This document shows, one piece after another, positions 42,678 to 52,220 of a stretch of 64,000 nucleotides of DNA (position 1 is its first letter; every line of letters begins with the position of its first letter). The stretch spans positions 103,298 through 167,297 of the forward strand of contig DASWNP010000025.1 of NCBI GenBank assembly GCA_036399175.1. Reading direction: 5' to 3'. This DNA comes from DASWNP01 sp036399175. Lineage in GTDB: Bacteria > Acidobacteriota > Blastocatellia > Pyrinomonadales > Pyrinomonadaceae. The notes under the pieces were generated by a model, which saw nothing but the letters and a program-made list of their open reading frames with translations, was not told the DNA's origin and made no database searches. The translations under genes were made by a program, and so were the position numbers.

Positions 42678-43241
42678 ATGGAGAACGAGCGAAACGAGCA
42701 GGCGTTCGAGAGCGTCGGCCGGGAGGACGGGGCGCAAGGCTTCGACGCGCCGCCGGCGTGCCCGGCCTGCGGCGGCGAAGCGCGACGCGCGGGCGCTCGC
42801 TTCTGCGCTACCTGCGGGCGCGGCCTCGACGACGAAGGCTATCTGCCCTCCGACGCGATTCGTTCCTCTTATCATTACCAGCAGCAACGCCCTCCGGTCT
42901 CTGTGCCCAAGCGTGCGCCCGCCGCGTTGAAACCTTCGCACGACGAGCGGCGAGGCGTTCGGCGCGTGTCGCTCTTCGCACAGAACCGCAACGCCGCCTC
43001 GCAGACGGCGCTCGCCTTCGTCACCTACGCGCTCGTCCCTTATCTCGGCATCCTCTTCTGTCCCGGCGCGCTCGTCATGGGCGGCCTCGGCCTGCTCCAC
43101 GCCCGCCGCCTGACCCAAGCGGACGACGGACGCCGCGCTTCACTCATGAGCATCCTGCTCAGCCTGCTCATCTTCGCCGCACAGCTTTTCCTCTGGTGGA
43201 TTCTCTACAAAGTCCCCGAGTGGACGCAGGCGACGAAATGA
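42678..43241 (+). CDS. Zinc-ribbon membrane protein of unknown function
   Basis: 188 residues from ATG 42678. A double-Cys zinc ribbon (CPACGGEARRAGARFCATCG, about 26-45) is followed by a charged linker and two hydrophobic segments (FVTYALVPYLGILFCPGALV and SILLSLLIFAAQLFLWWILY). The final codons run into the next repeat. It separates the NurA and HAS-barrel genes on the same strand. Its role is unknown. Confidence 0.75.
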   Translation: MENERNEQAFESVGREDGAQGFDAPPACPACGGEARRAGARFCATCGRGLDDEGYLPSDAIRSSYHYQQQRPPVSVPKRAPAALKPSHDERRGVRRVSLFAQNRNAASQTALAFVTYALVPYLGILFCPGALVMGGLGLLHARRLTQADDGRRASLMSILLSLLIFAAQLFLWWILYKVPEWTQATK

Positions 43242-43318
43242 TGAATTAGGAATGCGGAATGCGGAATGAAAAGCAGAAAGCATTCGTCTTCAATTCATCA
43301 TTCATCATTCATCATTTC
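43236..43318. repeat. Short-word hairpin repeat (word about GAATGCG/GATGAAT)
   Basis: AATGATGAATTAGGAATGCG on the left, including the stop codon of the zinc-ribbon gene, is mirrored by ATTCATCATTCATCATTCAT on the right. The inner part reads AAAAGC...GCATTCG. Confidence 0.8.
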
Positions 43319-43363
43319 CTGTGTTAATCTGTTCTTCCCCTTCCCCTGACAGTGCCGAGGCAG

Positions 43364-43972
43364 ATGAATAGAATCGCACGCATCGTCAAGTCGAACTCGC
43401 ACGTCGATTACGTCGGACGCGTTATCGACAAGCTGGACGCGGAGACGCCGCCCCTCGCTTCCGACTACGGCTTCGCGCAGTTCGTCACGATGCCGCTCGA
43501 CGACGGGACGGAAGTGGTCGGCGTCGTCTATAACACGCTGCTGGCTAACCCTGAGTTCGGACAGTTCGGGCCGAGGCTTTCGCCGCAGCCGGAGTTGGCC
43601 GTCCTGAGTCCCGATTATCTGAACGAGCAGGGCGTGCTCATCAGCATCCTTCTGCTCGGCTGGCGCGAAGGAGAAGCCGAAGGGCGGCGGGCGCATCAGG
43701 GCGTGCCGCGAAGGGTGATTCCGGTCGGGCAGGAAGTTCGACGCATGAGCGACAGCGAGGCGCATGCGTTTCATCGCAGCGCGCCGGACGCGCCCGTCCA
43801 GCTTCATTATTACTCGCAGGTCATCGCGCACGCCGGGGCGTTCGCCGTGCCGCTCATCGAAGCGATTCTCGAACAGGTCGAAGCCGCCTGCACGCCCGAA
43901 GAGCGCCAGCGCCTCTGCGTGCTCAGAAAATCGCTCGTCTGGCAGCGCACGCTCGGCGGCATGCGTCTATAG
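43364..43972 (+). CDS. HAS-barrel domain protein (HerA N-terminal-like), stand-alone
   Basis: 202 residues from ATG 43364, preceded by GAGG. The N-terminal about 100 residues (VDYVGRVIDKLDAETPP, DDGTEVVGVVYNTLLANPEF, PDYLNEQGVLISILLLGW) resemble the HAS-barrel found at the N-terminus of HerA ATPases. The ATPase itself is absent; the C-terminal half is helical (VPLIEAILEQVEAACTPEER). With NurA close by, it may be a clamp or adaptor of a split HerA-NurA system. This is an inference from motif reading. Confidence 0.65.
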   Translation: MNRIARIVKSNSHVDYVGRVIDKLDAETPPLASDYGFAQFVTMPLDDGTEVVGVVYNTLLANPEFGQFGPRLSPQPELAVLSPDYLNEQGVLISILLLGWREGEAEGRRAHQGVPRRVIPVGQEVRRMSDSEAHAFHRSAPDAPVQLHYYSQVIAHAGAFAVPLIEAILEQVEAACTPEERQRLCVLRKSLVWQRTLGGMRL

Positions 43973-44005
43973 AATCACAGAATGTTTTTACCGAAGGAGA
44001 AGGAA

Positions 44006-44707
44006 ATGAAGAAAGCAATTCGGATAACGTCGGCTGCGATGGCGCTCGTGCTATCGGTCGCAACGCTCGGCACGATCGGCTCGGCGCAGCGCACGCAGAG
44101 CGTCGGCGAGCAATCGAAGCCGGGCACGACCAGCGACGCACAGGTGATGACCGCGACTCCGCCGCCCGCGCCCGCCACCGTCAAGGCCAAGTACGAGGGC
44201 GGCGTCGTCGGCTACGCGAAGAGCGACGGCACGCTCAGCTTCGACGACACCAATCGTCGCCTGCTCTTCCGCAACAAGGAGCAGAAAGAGCTTTTCTCCG
44301 TGCCTTACGATGTCATCGTTTCGGCCATCGCCGACACGCAGGCGCGTCGTCCGACGGCGGCCAATGTGGCGGCGGGCGCTATCCCTTACGGGCTCGGCCT
44401 GCCCATGCTGCTCTTCAAGAAGAAGCATCGCTACCTGACGCTGCAATACCGCGACCCCGACACCAAATCCGAGGGCGTCACCAGCTTCAAGATGGAGAAC
44501 AAAGACACGCTCGCCTCCGTGCTCTACACGCTCGGACAGAAGGCCGGTTTGACGCAGCGCGGCGATGCCTTCATCCGTCGAGCCGACAATGCGCCCTCAC
44601 AGGTGGACGCCTCCGGCTCGACCACTACGACCACGACGACAACAACCACCACGCCGCCTCAGAAGCAGCCCGGCGACGCGCCGAAAGCTCAGCCGCAACC
44701 CCTTTAA
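44006..44707 (+). CDS. Exported protein of unknown function
   Basis: 233 residues from ATG 44006, preceded by GGAGAAGG. The signal peptide is KKAIRITSAAMALVLSVATL ending near GSAQRT. The mature part has a PH-like beta segment (YAKSDGTLSFDDTNRRLLFR, VPYDVIVSAIADT), a hydrophobic stretch near AAGAIPYGLGLPMLLF, and a tail of poly-Thr then Pro/Gln. An ATG eight codons upstream is possible. The family is not recognised. A strong terminator follows. Confidence 0.72.
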   Translation: MKKAIRITSAAMALVLSVATLGTIGSAQRTQSVGEQSKPGTTSDAQVMTATPPPAPATVKAKYEGGVVGYAKSDGTLSFDDTNRRLLFRNKEQKELFSVPYDVIVSAIADTQARRPTAANVAAGAIPYGLGLPMLLFKKKHRYLTLQYRDPDTKSEGVTSFKMENKDTLASVLYTLGQKAGLTQRGDAFIRRADNAPSQVDASGSTTTTTTTTTTTPPQKQPGDAPKAQPQPL

Positions 44708-44768
44708 GCGTCGCTCCCGTCGAGCGCCGAACGCTTTAGCCTCCTTCTCTCCCGGCCTCGAACCGTCG

Positions 44769-44835
44769 AAGTTCCGACAGGAAAAGAAAGCTCCTCTTGA
44801 AGAGGGACTTTCTTTTCCTGTCGGAACTTTTTTTT
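44769..44835 (+). terminator. Intrinsic terminator
   Basis: AAGTTCCGACAGGAAAAGAA (continuing AG) at 44769-44790 pairs with 44808-44829 and is followed by a T-run to 44835. The loop itself contains a small CTCCTCTT/AAGAGGGA hairpin. A textbook terminator for the preceding gene. Confidence 0.85.
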
Positions 44836-44948
44836 CGTCGCGGTGTCTAAGTCTGAAGAAGCCTGACAAGCCGATAAGTCTAAATCCGCGTCCGCCGGTC
44901 GATGCAGGGCGACCGCGCGGGCACATCCATCTCTCGAAGGAGCACACG

Positions 44949-45401
44949 ATGCGAAAAATGTTGACGGTCGCCGCGCTCGTCCTCGCGGCCTCGACGATTA
45001 TCTCAGGTCAAACGCCGAGCAGCACGACGAATCAGAGCAGCAGCAGCGACGCCGAGCAGGCCATCATTAATCTGACTAACGAATGGTTCGAGGCCGAGGG
45101 ACGCGCCGACCGTGCCGCTCTCAACCGCATCATCGCCGACGACTTTCAGGGCATCGGGCCGAGGGGCAACGCCGTCGGCAAGCGGGATGTCATTCCCGTC
45201 GAAGGCTCGCGCGGCGGCCTTGCCATGAAGGGACAGGACATCCGTGCTCGCGTCTATGGCGAGACGGCCATCGTCACCGGGCGCGGCATCGGCGAGAGAC
45301 AGGAACAGGGCGAGTTTCGCTTCACGGTCGTCTTCGTCCGCCGACAGAACCGGTGGCAGATGGTCGCAGGCCACATCTCCCCTGTGCCGCGTGAAGAGTA
45401 A
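44949..45401 (+). CDS. Exported SnoaL/DUF4440-like protein
   Basis: 150 residues from ATG 44949, with AAGGAG upstream. A signal peptide (RKMLTVAALVLAASTIISGQ) precedes an NTF2-like domain with AIINLTNEWFEAEGRADRAA, IIADDFQGIGPRGN and a C-terminal VVFVRRQNRWQMVAGHIS. This fold holds small-molecule ligands or acts as a scaffold; enzymatic function is not evident. The open frame extends further upstream across the terminator, which is not credible. Confidence 0.82.
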   Translation: MRKMLTVAALVLAASTIISGQTPSSTTNQSSSSDAEQAIINLTNEWFEAEGRADRAALNRIIADDFQGIGPRGNAVGKRDVIPVEGSRGGLAMKGQDIRARVYGETAIVTGRGIGERQEQGEFRFTVVFVRRQNRWQMVAGHISPVPREE

Positions 45402-45442
45402 GCTTCCGCAATAGCGTAGCTTGAATGAGTGCGAGGCGGAAG

Positions 45443-45525
45443 ATTCACCGCAGAGGCGCAGAGTAGCGCAGAGAAGAAGCCGCAGAGTTGAGTAGCCTTC
45501 TCTGTGCCTCTGCGGCCTGCTGCGT
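45443..45525. repeat. Short-word hairpin repeat (word about CGCAGAGG)
   Basis: ACCGCAGAGGCGCAGAGTAG on the left and TCTCTGTGCCTCTGCGGCC on the right, between the convergent DUF4440-like and thiC genes. Confidence 0.75.
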
Positions 45526-45554
45526 TAATTTTCCTTCGTCAGTAAGCGCTGTTT

Positions 45555-47501
<1,947 letters not shown>

Positions 47502-47557
47502 CGCTTCTCACTCTCCGGCACAGAAGCCTTTATCTAACTTCCGGCCTGAAATGAAAA

Positions 47558-47587
47558 ACCGTTCCATCCATGAAGGGACGGAACGGT
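47558..47587 (-). terminator. Expression-platform terminator of the thiC riboswitch
   Basis: On the minus strand ACCGTTCCGTCC pairs with GGATGGAACGGT (12 bp including one G-T pair) around CTTCAT and is followed by TTTTT. It lies between the TPP aptamer and the thiC start. Confidence 0.85.
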
Positions 47588-47591
47588 CTTT

Positions 47592-47690
47592 CGGTCTCCC
47601 TTCGGCGGTACTAACCGCATCAGGTTCAAAGGGTCTCCCAACTCTTGGGACTCTCAGCCGCACACTCCAACACAGGCGGCTCCCCCGTAA
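47592..47690 (-). promoter_or_regulatory. TPP riboswitch aptamer (THI element)
   Basis: The minus strand carries the THI-box landmarks in order: ACGGGGGAGCCGCC, GGCTGAGAG, GGGAGACCCTTTGAACCTGA, TGCGGTTAGTACCGCCG and AAGGGAGA. It precedes an intrinsic terminator and thiC. When TPP binds, transcription is expected to stop; this controls thiamine synthesis. Confidence 0.95.
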
Positions 47691-47696
47691 AACTCA

Positions 47697-47783
47697 ATGA
47701 TGAATTAGGAATGATGAATGCGGAATGAAAAGCCAAAGCTTTTGGTTCTCAATTCATCATTCCGCATTCATCATTCATCATTT
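47697..47783. repeat. Short-word hairpin repeat (word about GAATGATGAATG)
   Basis: ATGATGAATTAGGAATGATG on the left and CATTCCGCATTCATCATTCA on the right, with AAAGC...GCTTTT in the centre. The minus-strand arm encodes the last codons of the Uma2 gene (AAT GAT GAA TGA). Confidence 0.8.
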
Positions 47784-48328
47784 AGAAAGAACATATCATC
47801 GACGGCCATCGTCCAGCCGGGCAGCGCGGGCTCGGCTTCGGCAAGCTGGCCTCGACGATAGACGGTCGGGTGCATGGGCTCGTCAGCGCGATAGACGCGC
47901 ACTACGTCGTCGCCGAGCAGGTCAACATCCCAGACGACCAGAGTTCCGGCGGCGAAATAGTCGGCGCGCTTAGCGGCCATCTTCTCTTCCATCTTCGCGC
48001 CGTAGTCGTTCTCGCTTCTGACTTCGACGGCGAAAGTAGGAGCGCCCTCATAAAATTTCATGCCGGGGTCGGGGCCGACGTAGAAGGCTGCGTCGGGGCT
48101 GAAGGATTTGCGATTCGGCAACTCGACTCGAAAAGCTTTGTTGTCGCTGACCGCCCGCCCTGTCCGCGTGCGTTTGCTGTATTCGCGCAGCGAGGCGAAG
48201 ATTTCATCGGCTGCATAGCCGGGCTTACCCCCGGTCGGCGACATGTGCTCAATCCCTCCGTTGACGATTTCGGCCTTGCCTTCGACGCGGTAGAGGTCTT
48301 CGATGGTCGCTTCGGTCTTCGTACTCAT
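47771..48328 (-). CDS. Uma2 family protein (DUF820, PD-(D/E)XK fold)
   Basis: 185 residues from the ATG at 48328 (MSTKTEATIEDLY). The Uma2 pattern includes VEGKAEIVNGGIEHMSPTGG, SFSPDAAFYV, FAVEVRSENDYG and KRADYFAAGTLVVWDVD; the acidic residues and Lys fit a PD-(D/E)XK nuclease fold. Function is unknown despite wide occurrence. The final residues NDE and the stop are supplied by the repeat at 47697-47783. An ATG seven codons upstream is an alternative start. Confidence 0.85.
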   Translation of the reverse strand: MSTKTEATIEDLYRVEGKAEIVNGGIEHMSPTGGKPGYAADEIFASLREYSKRTRTGRAVSDNKAFRVELPNRKSFSPDAAFYVGPDPGMKFYEGAPTFAVEVRSENDYGAKMEEKMAAKRADYFAAGTLVVWDVDLLGDDVVRVYRADEPMHPTVYRRGQLAEAEPALPGWTMAVDDMFFLNDE

Positions 48329-48369
48329 AAAGCACTTTTGCGGGGGCATGAAGTGTCGCTTGCGGCGAG

Positions 48370-49422
48370 CTAGCCGCCGATGAGACTCATCGTGCGCGCG
48401 GGCTGCACGAAATGGGTCTCGTTGATTTGGTGTCGCGCCTCTTTCTTGAGGACAACACTCTGGATGTAGTCGATTAACTCGGCGCGACTTGCGCCGCTTC
48501 TCAGGACATCGCGGAGCGAGTGTTCGACCTTTGAGAAGAGGCAGGTGCGAATCTGTCCGTCGGCGGTCAGACGTATGCGCGAGCACGCGCCGCAGAAGGG
48601 TTCGGTGACGGGCGCGATGATGCCGACTTCGCCCGGCGCGCCGTCGGCGAAAAGGTAGCGCGAGGCCGTCTCCGAGCCGCGCTCTTGCGCGAAGGGGACG
48701 AGCGGGAAACGCTCTTCGATGCGCTTGAGAATCTCGCGTCCTGAGACGACCGTCTCGCGCGACCAATCATGGCCGGAATCGAGAGGCATGAATTCGATGT
48801 AGCGCATCGAGATGTCGTGCTCGCGCGCGAAGGCGGCGAGGTCTGCTACCTCCGTATCGTTGTGCCCGCGCACGATGACGGCGTTGACCTTGATGGGCAC
48901 GAGGCCGACTCGTCGGGCAGCGCGAATGCCTTCGAGCACGCGTTCGAGCACATCGACGCCGGTCATGCGTTTGAACACGTCGCGCTTGAGAGAATCGAGG
49001 CTGATGGTGACGCGGTCGAGTCCTGCGGCTTTGAGTCCGGCGGCGCGCTCGGGCAGGTTGAAGCCGTTAGTTGTGAGCGCGAGGTCGCGGAGTCCTTCGA
49101 GGCGCGACATCTTGCTGACGAGCGTTTCGATGTCGCGCCGGAGCATCGGCTCGCCGCCCGTCAGTCGAATCTTTTCGATGCCAAGCGAGACGAAGATTTC
49201 CGAGAGGTAAACAATCTCTTCGTAAGAAAGCATCTGCTCTTTAGGCGCGGCGGGCGGCTCGCCGTGCGGCAGGCAATAGAAGCAACGGAAGTTGCACCTG
49301 TCCGTCACCGACACGCGCAGGTCACGTATCGCACGTCCGTATGAATCTTTGAGCACAGCGTTCACTTCGGAAATTTTCTCTCGCTTAAAAGGCGACTTCT
49401 CAGTTCGTGTTCTTCCGGGCAC
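48370..49422 (-). CDS. moaA: GTP 3',8-cyclase MoaA (molybdenum cofactor synthesis)
   Basis: Radical-SAM enzyme for the first step of molybdopterin synthesis. The 350 residues show the N-terminal cluster CNFRCFYC (C-x3-C-x2-C), RLTGGEPMLRRDIETLV, and the C-terminal cluster FCGACSRIRLTADGQIRTC, ending in the typical Gly-Gly. The start is uncertain; GTG at 49422 is the longest, and a later GTG (NAVLKDSYGR) would remove about 20 non-conserved residues. No other mo genes are nearby. Confidence 0.95.
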   Translation of the reverse strand: MPGRTRTEKSPFKREKISEVNAVLKDSYGRAIRDLRVSVTDRCNFRCFYCLPHGEPPAAPKEQMLSYEEIVYLSEIFVSLGIEKIRLTGGEPMLRRDIETLVSKMSRLEGLRDLALTTNGFNLPERAAGLKAAGLDRVTISLDSLKRDVFKRMTGVDVLERVLEGIRAARRVGLVPIKVNAVIVRGHNDTEVADLAAFAREHDISMRYIEFMPLDSGHDWSRETVVSGREILKRIEERFPLVPFAQERGSETASRYLFADGAPGEVGIIAPVTEPFCGACSRIRLTADGQIRTCLFSKVEHSLRDVLRSGASRAELIDYIQSVVLKKEARHQINETHFVQPARTMSLIGG

Positions 49423-49499
49423 AACGGATAACGAAAGCGTTCCTCAACAGAAACGATATTCAAGCTCAAGCCCATGCAACCAAAACACGCTTTCGTCCA

Positions 49500-50582
49500 T
49501 TAATCTATTCTACTACTTAAGCGGCTGGCTGTCGTTTTTCCCGCAAGCCCGAGGGGCTCGGCTTCGATTCGTTTCTCTTCGATGCGAGGGGCGGCTGAGT
49601 CGTGCCCGTCCTGATGCGAGGCGTGCGCGAGCAGCGCGCGTGCGTTTCGTTGTAGCCCCGTGAGCTTGGCGCGCTTGACGGGGCTGCGACGGAAACGCTC
49701 GGCGTAAGCCTCGGGCGTCAGCTCAAGAATCTTTGCGAGCGGGGCGGAGACGGAGCCTTCGCGCGGCTCGAAGCGCGCTTCTGCGGTCGGCTGCTGGAAG
49801 CGATTCCAGGGACAGATGTCCTGGCAGATGTCGCAGCCATAGAGCCAGCCTTCGAGACGTTCGGCGACCTCTTCCGGCAAACTCTCACGGCGCAGCTCGA
49901 TGGTCGCGTAGGAGATGCACTTGCTGGAATCGACGACGTAGGGCTCGACAATCGCAGCGGTCGGGCAGGCTTCGAGGCAGAGCGTGCAAGTGCCGCAGTG
50001 GTCTTCAGAGGGGCGCGCGTCGTATTCCAGCTCAAGGCTGAGCAGCAGCTCGCCGAGGAAGACCCATGAGCCGTGCTCGCGCGTGATGAGGTTGGAATGC
50101 TTGCCAATCCAACCGAGCCCCGCGCGCACAGCCCATGCTTTGTCCATCGTCGGCTGCGCATCGACGCAGACTTTTCCCTCCGTCCCCGGCCACTCTTCTT
50201 TAATCCACGCGAGAAGCTGGCGGAGCTTGTCGCCGAGGACATCGTGATAGTCGTCGCCCCATGCGTAGCGCGAGATTTTGCCGGTCGAGGGGTCGTCGCC
50301 GTGACGGTGCGGCGTGTAGTAGTTGAGCGCGACGACGACGATTGAGCGCGCCGAAGGCAGAAGCATGCGCGGGTCTGTGCGCCGCGCGGTGTCGCGCGCC
50401 ATCCATTGCATCTCGCCCGCGAAGCCGCGCGCGAGCCACTCTTCAAGACGCTCGCGCTCCGCGTCGAGCGGCGCGGCCTCGACGATACCGACCGCGTCGA
50501 AGCCGAGCGCGAGGGCACGCTCCCTGATGCGCGCCGAAAGAAGCGCACGCTCGCCGTTGCGGTCTGAAATCTCCTGCGACAT
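49500..50582 (-). CDS. queG: Epoxyqueuosine reductase QueG
   Basis: Cobalamin- and iron-sulfur-dependent enzyme for the last step of queuosine synthesis in tRNA. The 360 residues include the conserved N-terminal ALGFDAVGIVEAAPLD and KAWAVRAGLGWIGKHSN, then two cluster motifs CGTCTLCLEACP and CDICQDICPWN. A perfect TATAAT (minus strand, 50593-50598) lies just upstream of the start. Confidence 0.95.
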   Translation of the reverse strand: MSQEISDRNGERALLSARIRERALALGFDAVGIVEAAPLDAERERLEEWLARGFAGEMQWMARDTARRTDPRMLLPSARSIVVVALNYYTPHRHGDDPSTGKISRYAWGDDYHDVLGDKLRQLLAWIKEEWPGTEGKVCVDAQPTMDKAWAVRAGLGWIGKHSNLITREHGSWVFLGELLLSLELEYDARPSEDHCGTCTLCLEACPTAAIVEPYVVDSSKCISYATIELRRESLPEEVAERLEGWLYGCDICQDICPWNRFQQPTAEARFEPREGSVSAPLAKILELTPEAYAERFRRSPVKRAKLTGLQRNARALLAHASHQDGHDSAAPRIEEKRIEAEPLGLAGKTTASRLSSRID

Positions 50583-50880
50583 CGCTGCTGAAATTATAAC
50601 AGAGCGCTTCGCCCGCGCCCGAACCGCTCGCTCCGAGCGTCGCTTCCGAATCGAGCCCGGAAATCCTCCGCGAGCGACGCTTGATGAAAGCCTCGCTCTT
50701 CTGACTCCTGTCGGCTTCTTCGCGGCGGTGCTATAATCGAGCTAACTTTTCCCCTGACGACTGAAAGGATTCGCGCCGCCGGGAAGCGTCGTCCTCCGAC
50801 CGAAGCTTCGCGCGCGAGGTTGCATCGGCAAACGTCGGCGAGCTTTGGCGCTGTTGGCGTGCGTGAGAGTTTCGATTCCA
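50583..50880. promoter_or_regulatory. Divergent promoter region between queG and nagZ
   Basis: About 300 bases. A TATAAT on the minus strand at 50593-50598 would serve queG and a TATAAT on the plus strand at 50732-50737 would serve nagZ. Neither has a good -35 (the best on the plus strand is TGTCGG). Confidence 0.5.
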
Positions 50881-52113
50881 ATGTTAGTAGAGAAACAAGC
50901 GGGTATGAGCGGCAAAACGATAGAAGATAAGGCCGGGCGGCTTCTCTTCATAGGGCTTCCGGTGATGGAGCTTGACCGGCGTTGGCGCGAGCTGCTGCGC
51001 GAGGTCAGGCCGGGCGGCGTGATTCTCTTCGGGCGCAACGTCGAATCGGCGGCGCAGGTCTCACTTCTGAACGCGCAGATACGCGACGCCGTCGGCAGCC
51101 ACGTCTTCATCGGCATCGACCAGGAAGGCGGCCTCGTCGATAGATTTCGAAACATCTGCGAGCCGATGCCTTCGGCCAAGTCTGTGCGTAACGCCGGGCG
51201 CTCCGACCTGGCAAGGAAGTTCGGCGAGCTGACCGCACGCGTGCTCCGACTGCTCGGCTTCAACATGAACTTCGCGCCCGTGCTCGACCTCGGCGTCGAT
51301 AACCTCGACAACGGTCTCAAGGGTCGCACCTTCGGCAAAGACCCGACCAGCGTCATGCGACTCGCAGGCGCTTACCTCGACGGCTTGCAGCAGGGCGGCA
51401 TCGTCGGCTGCGGCAAACATTTTCCCGGCTTGGGCGGCTCCACGGTCGATTCGCACCGGCGTCTGCCCATCGTTCAGCACACATGGGAAGAGATTCTCGA
51501 ACAAGACCTGCGCCCCTTCATGGATTTGATGTTTCAGCGACCGGGCGAAAAACTTCATGCCCTGATGATTAGCCACGCCGCCTTCCCCGACGTGTCCGAG
51601 TTTCTACAGGAACTGTTTCGACGAACTGCCGAGCTGCCCTCACTCGAAAGTCTCCACCAGCTTCCCGCAACCATCAGCGGCAACGTCGTCATGCGTCTGC
51701 TCCGGCAGGTCTTGAAGTTCGACGGCCTCGTCATCACCGACGACATGGAGATGGGCGCGGTCGTGCAGACGCTCTCGGTCGCAGAGGCGTCGCTGCGCGC
51801 CATCGAAGCCGGCTCGGACATGATTCTCATCTGCGAGCAGGAGGCAAACTTCGTCGCCGCCCGAAACCTGCTCGTCGAAGCCGTCCGAGAGGGACGCATC
51901 ACCGAGAAGCATCTCGACCACGCCGCCGAGCGCATGGACGCAGCCCTCGCCCTCGTCCCCGAATACGAGCAGTTCGACGAAGACGAGTTCAACTCCGCCT
52001 CGAAGGCCATCGCCGAACTCAAACGCGAGCTGCACGACGCCGAAGCGACAGGCGAATACGCGCCCCTCTACGGCACGGAGGAAGGCGACACCCGCCGTTC
52101 TTCAAATTTTTAA
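50881..52113 (+). CDS. nagZ: Beta-N-acetylhexosaminidase, GH3 family (NagZ-like)
   Basis: Removes GlcNAc from muropeptides during cell-wall recycling. From ATG 50881 the protein has about 410 residues with the GH3 blocks VFIGIDQEGGLVDRF, NMNFAPVLDLGVDN, KHFPGLGGSTVDSH (proton-relay loop), and the nucleophile region LVITDDMEMGAV. ATG 50905 (MSGKTIEDKAG) is an equally plausible start. The tail is extended and acidic. Confidence 0.92.
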   Translation: MLVEKQAGMSGKTIEDKAGRLLFIGLPVMELDRRWRELLREVRPGGVILFGRNVESAAQVSLLNAQIRDAVGSHVFIGIDQEGGLVDRFRNICEPMPSAKSVRNAGRSDLARKFGELTARVLRLLGFNMNFAPVLDLGVDNLDNGLKGRTFGKDPTSVMRLAGAYLDGLQQGGIVGCGKHFPGLGGSTVDSHRRLPIVQHTWEEILEQDLRPFMDLMFQRPGEKLHALMISHAAFPDVSEFLQELFRRTAELPSLESLHQLPATISGNVVMRLLRQVLKFDGLVITDDMEMGAVVQTLSVAEASLRAIEAGSDMILICEQEANFVAARNLLVEAVREGRITEKHLDHAAERMDAALALVPEYEQFDEDEFNSASKAIAELKRELHDAEATGEYAPLYGTEEGDTRRSSNF

Positions 52114-52204
52114 CGATGAACGCGGAACGATGAATGATGAATGAAAACCAAAAAGCCTTTGTCTTTCATTCATCATTCATCATTCCGCATTCATCATTTC
52201 ATTC
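52112..52204. repeat. Short-word hairpin repeat (word about GATGAATGATGAAT)
   Basis: Begins at the nagZ stop: ACGATGAATGATGAATGAAA is mirrored by TTTCATTCATCATTCATCAT. It nearly repeats the word used at 47697 and 43236. Confidence 0.8.
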
Positions 52205-52220
52205 CGGGGGGTTCTGATTC

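Noticed and set aside
44565..44948. N-terminal extension of the DUF4440-like gene
   Set aside because: It would translate through a strong terminator; a signal peptide and AAGGAG mark the start at 44949.
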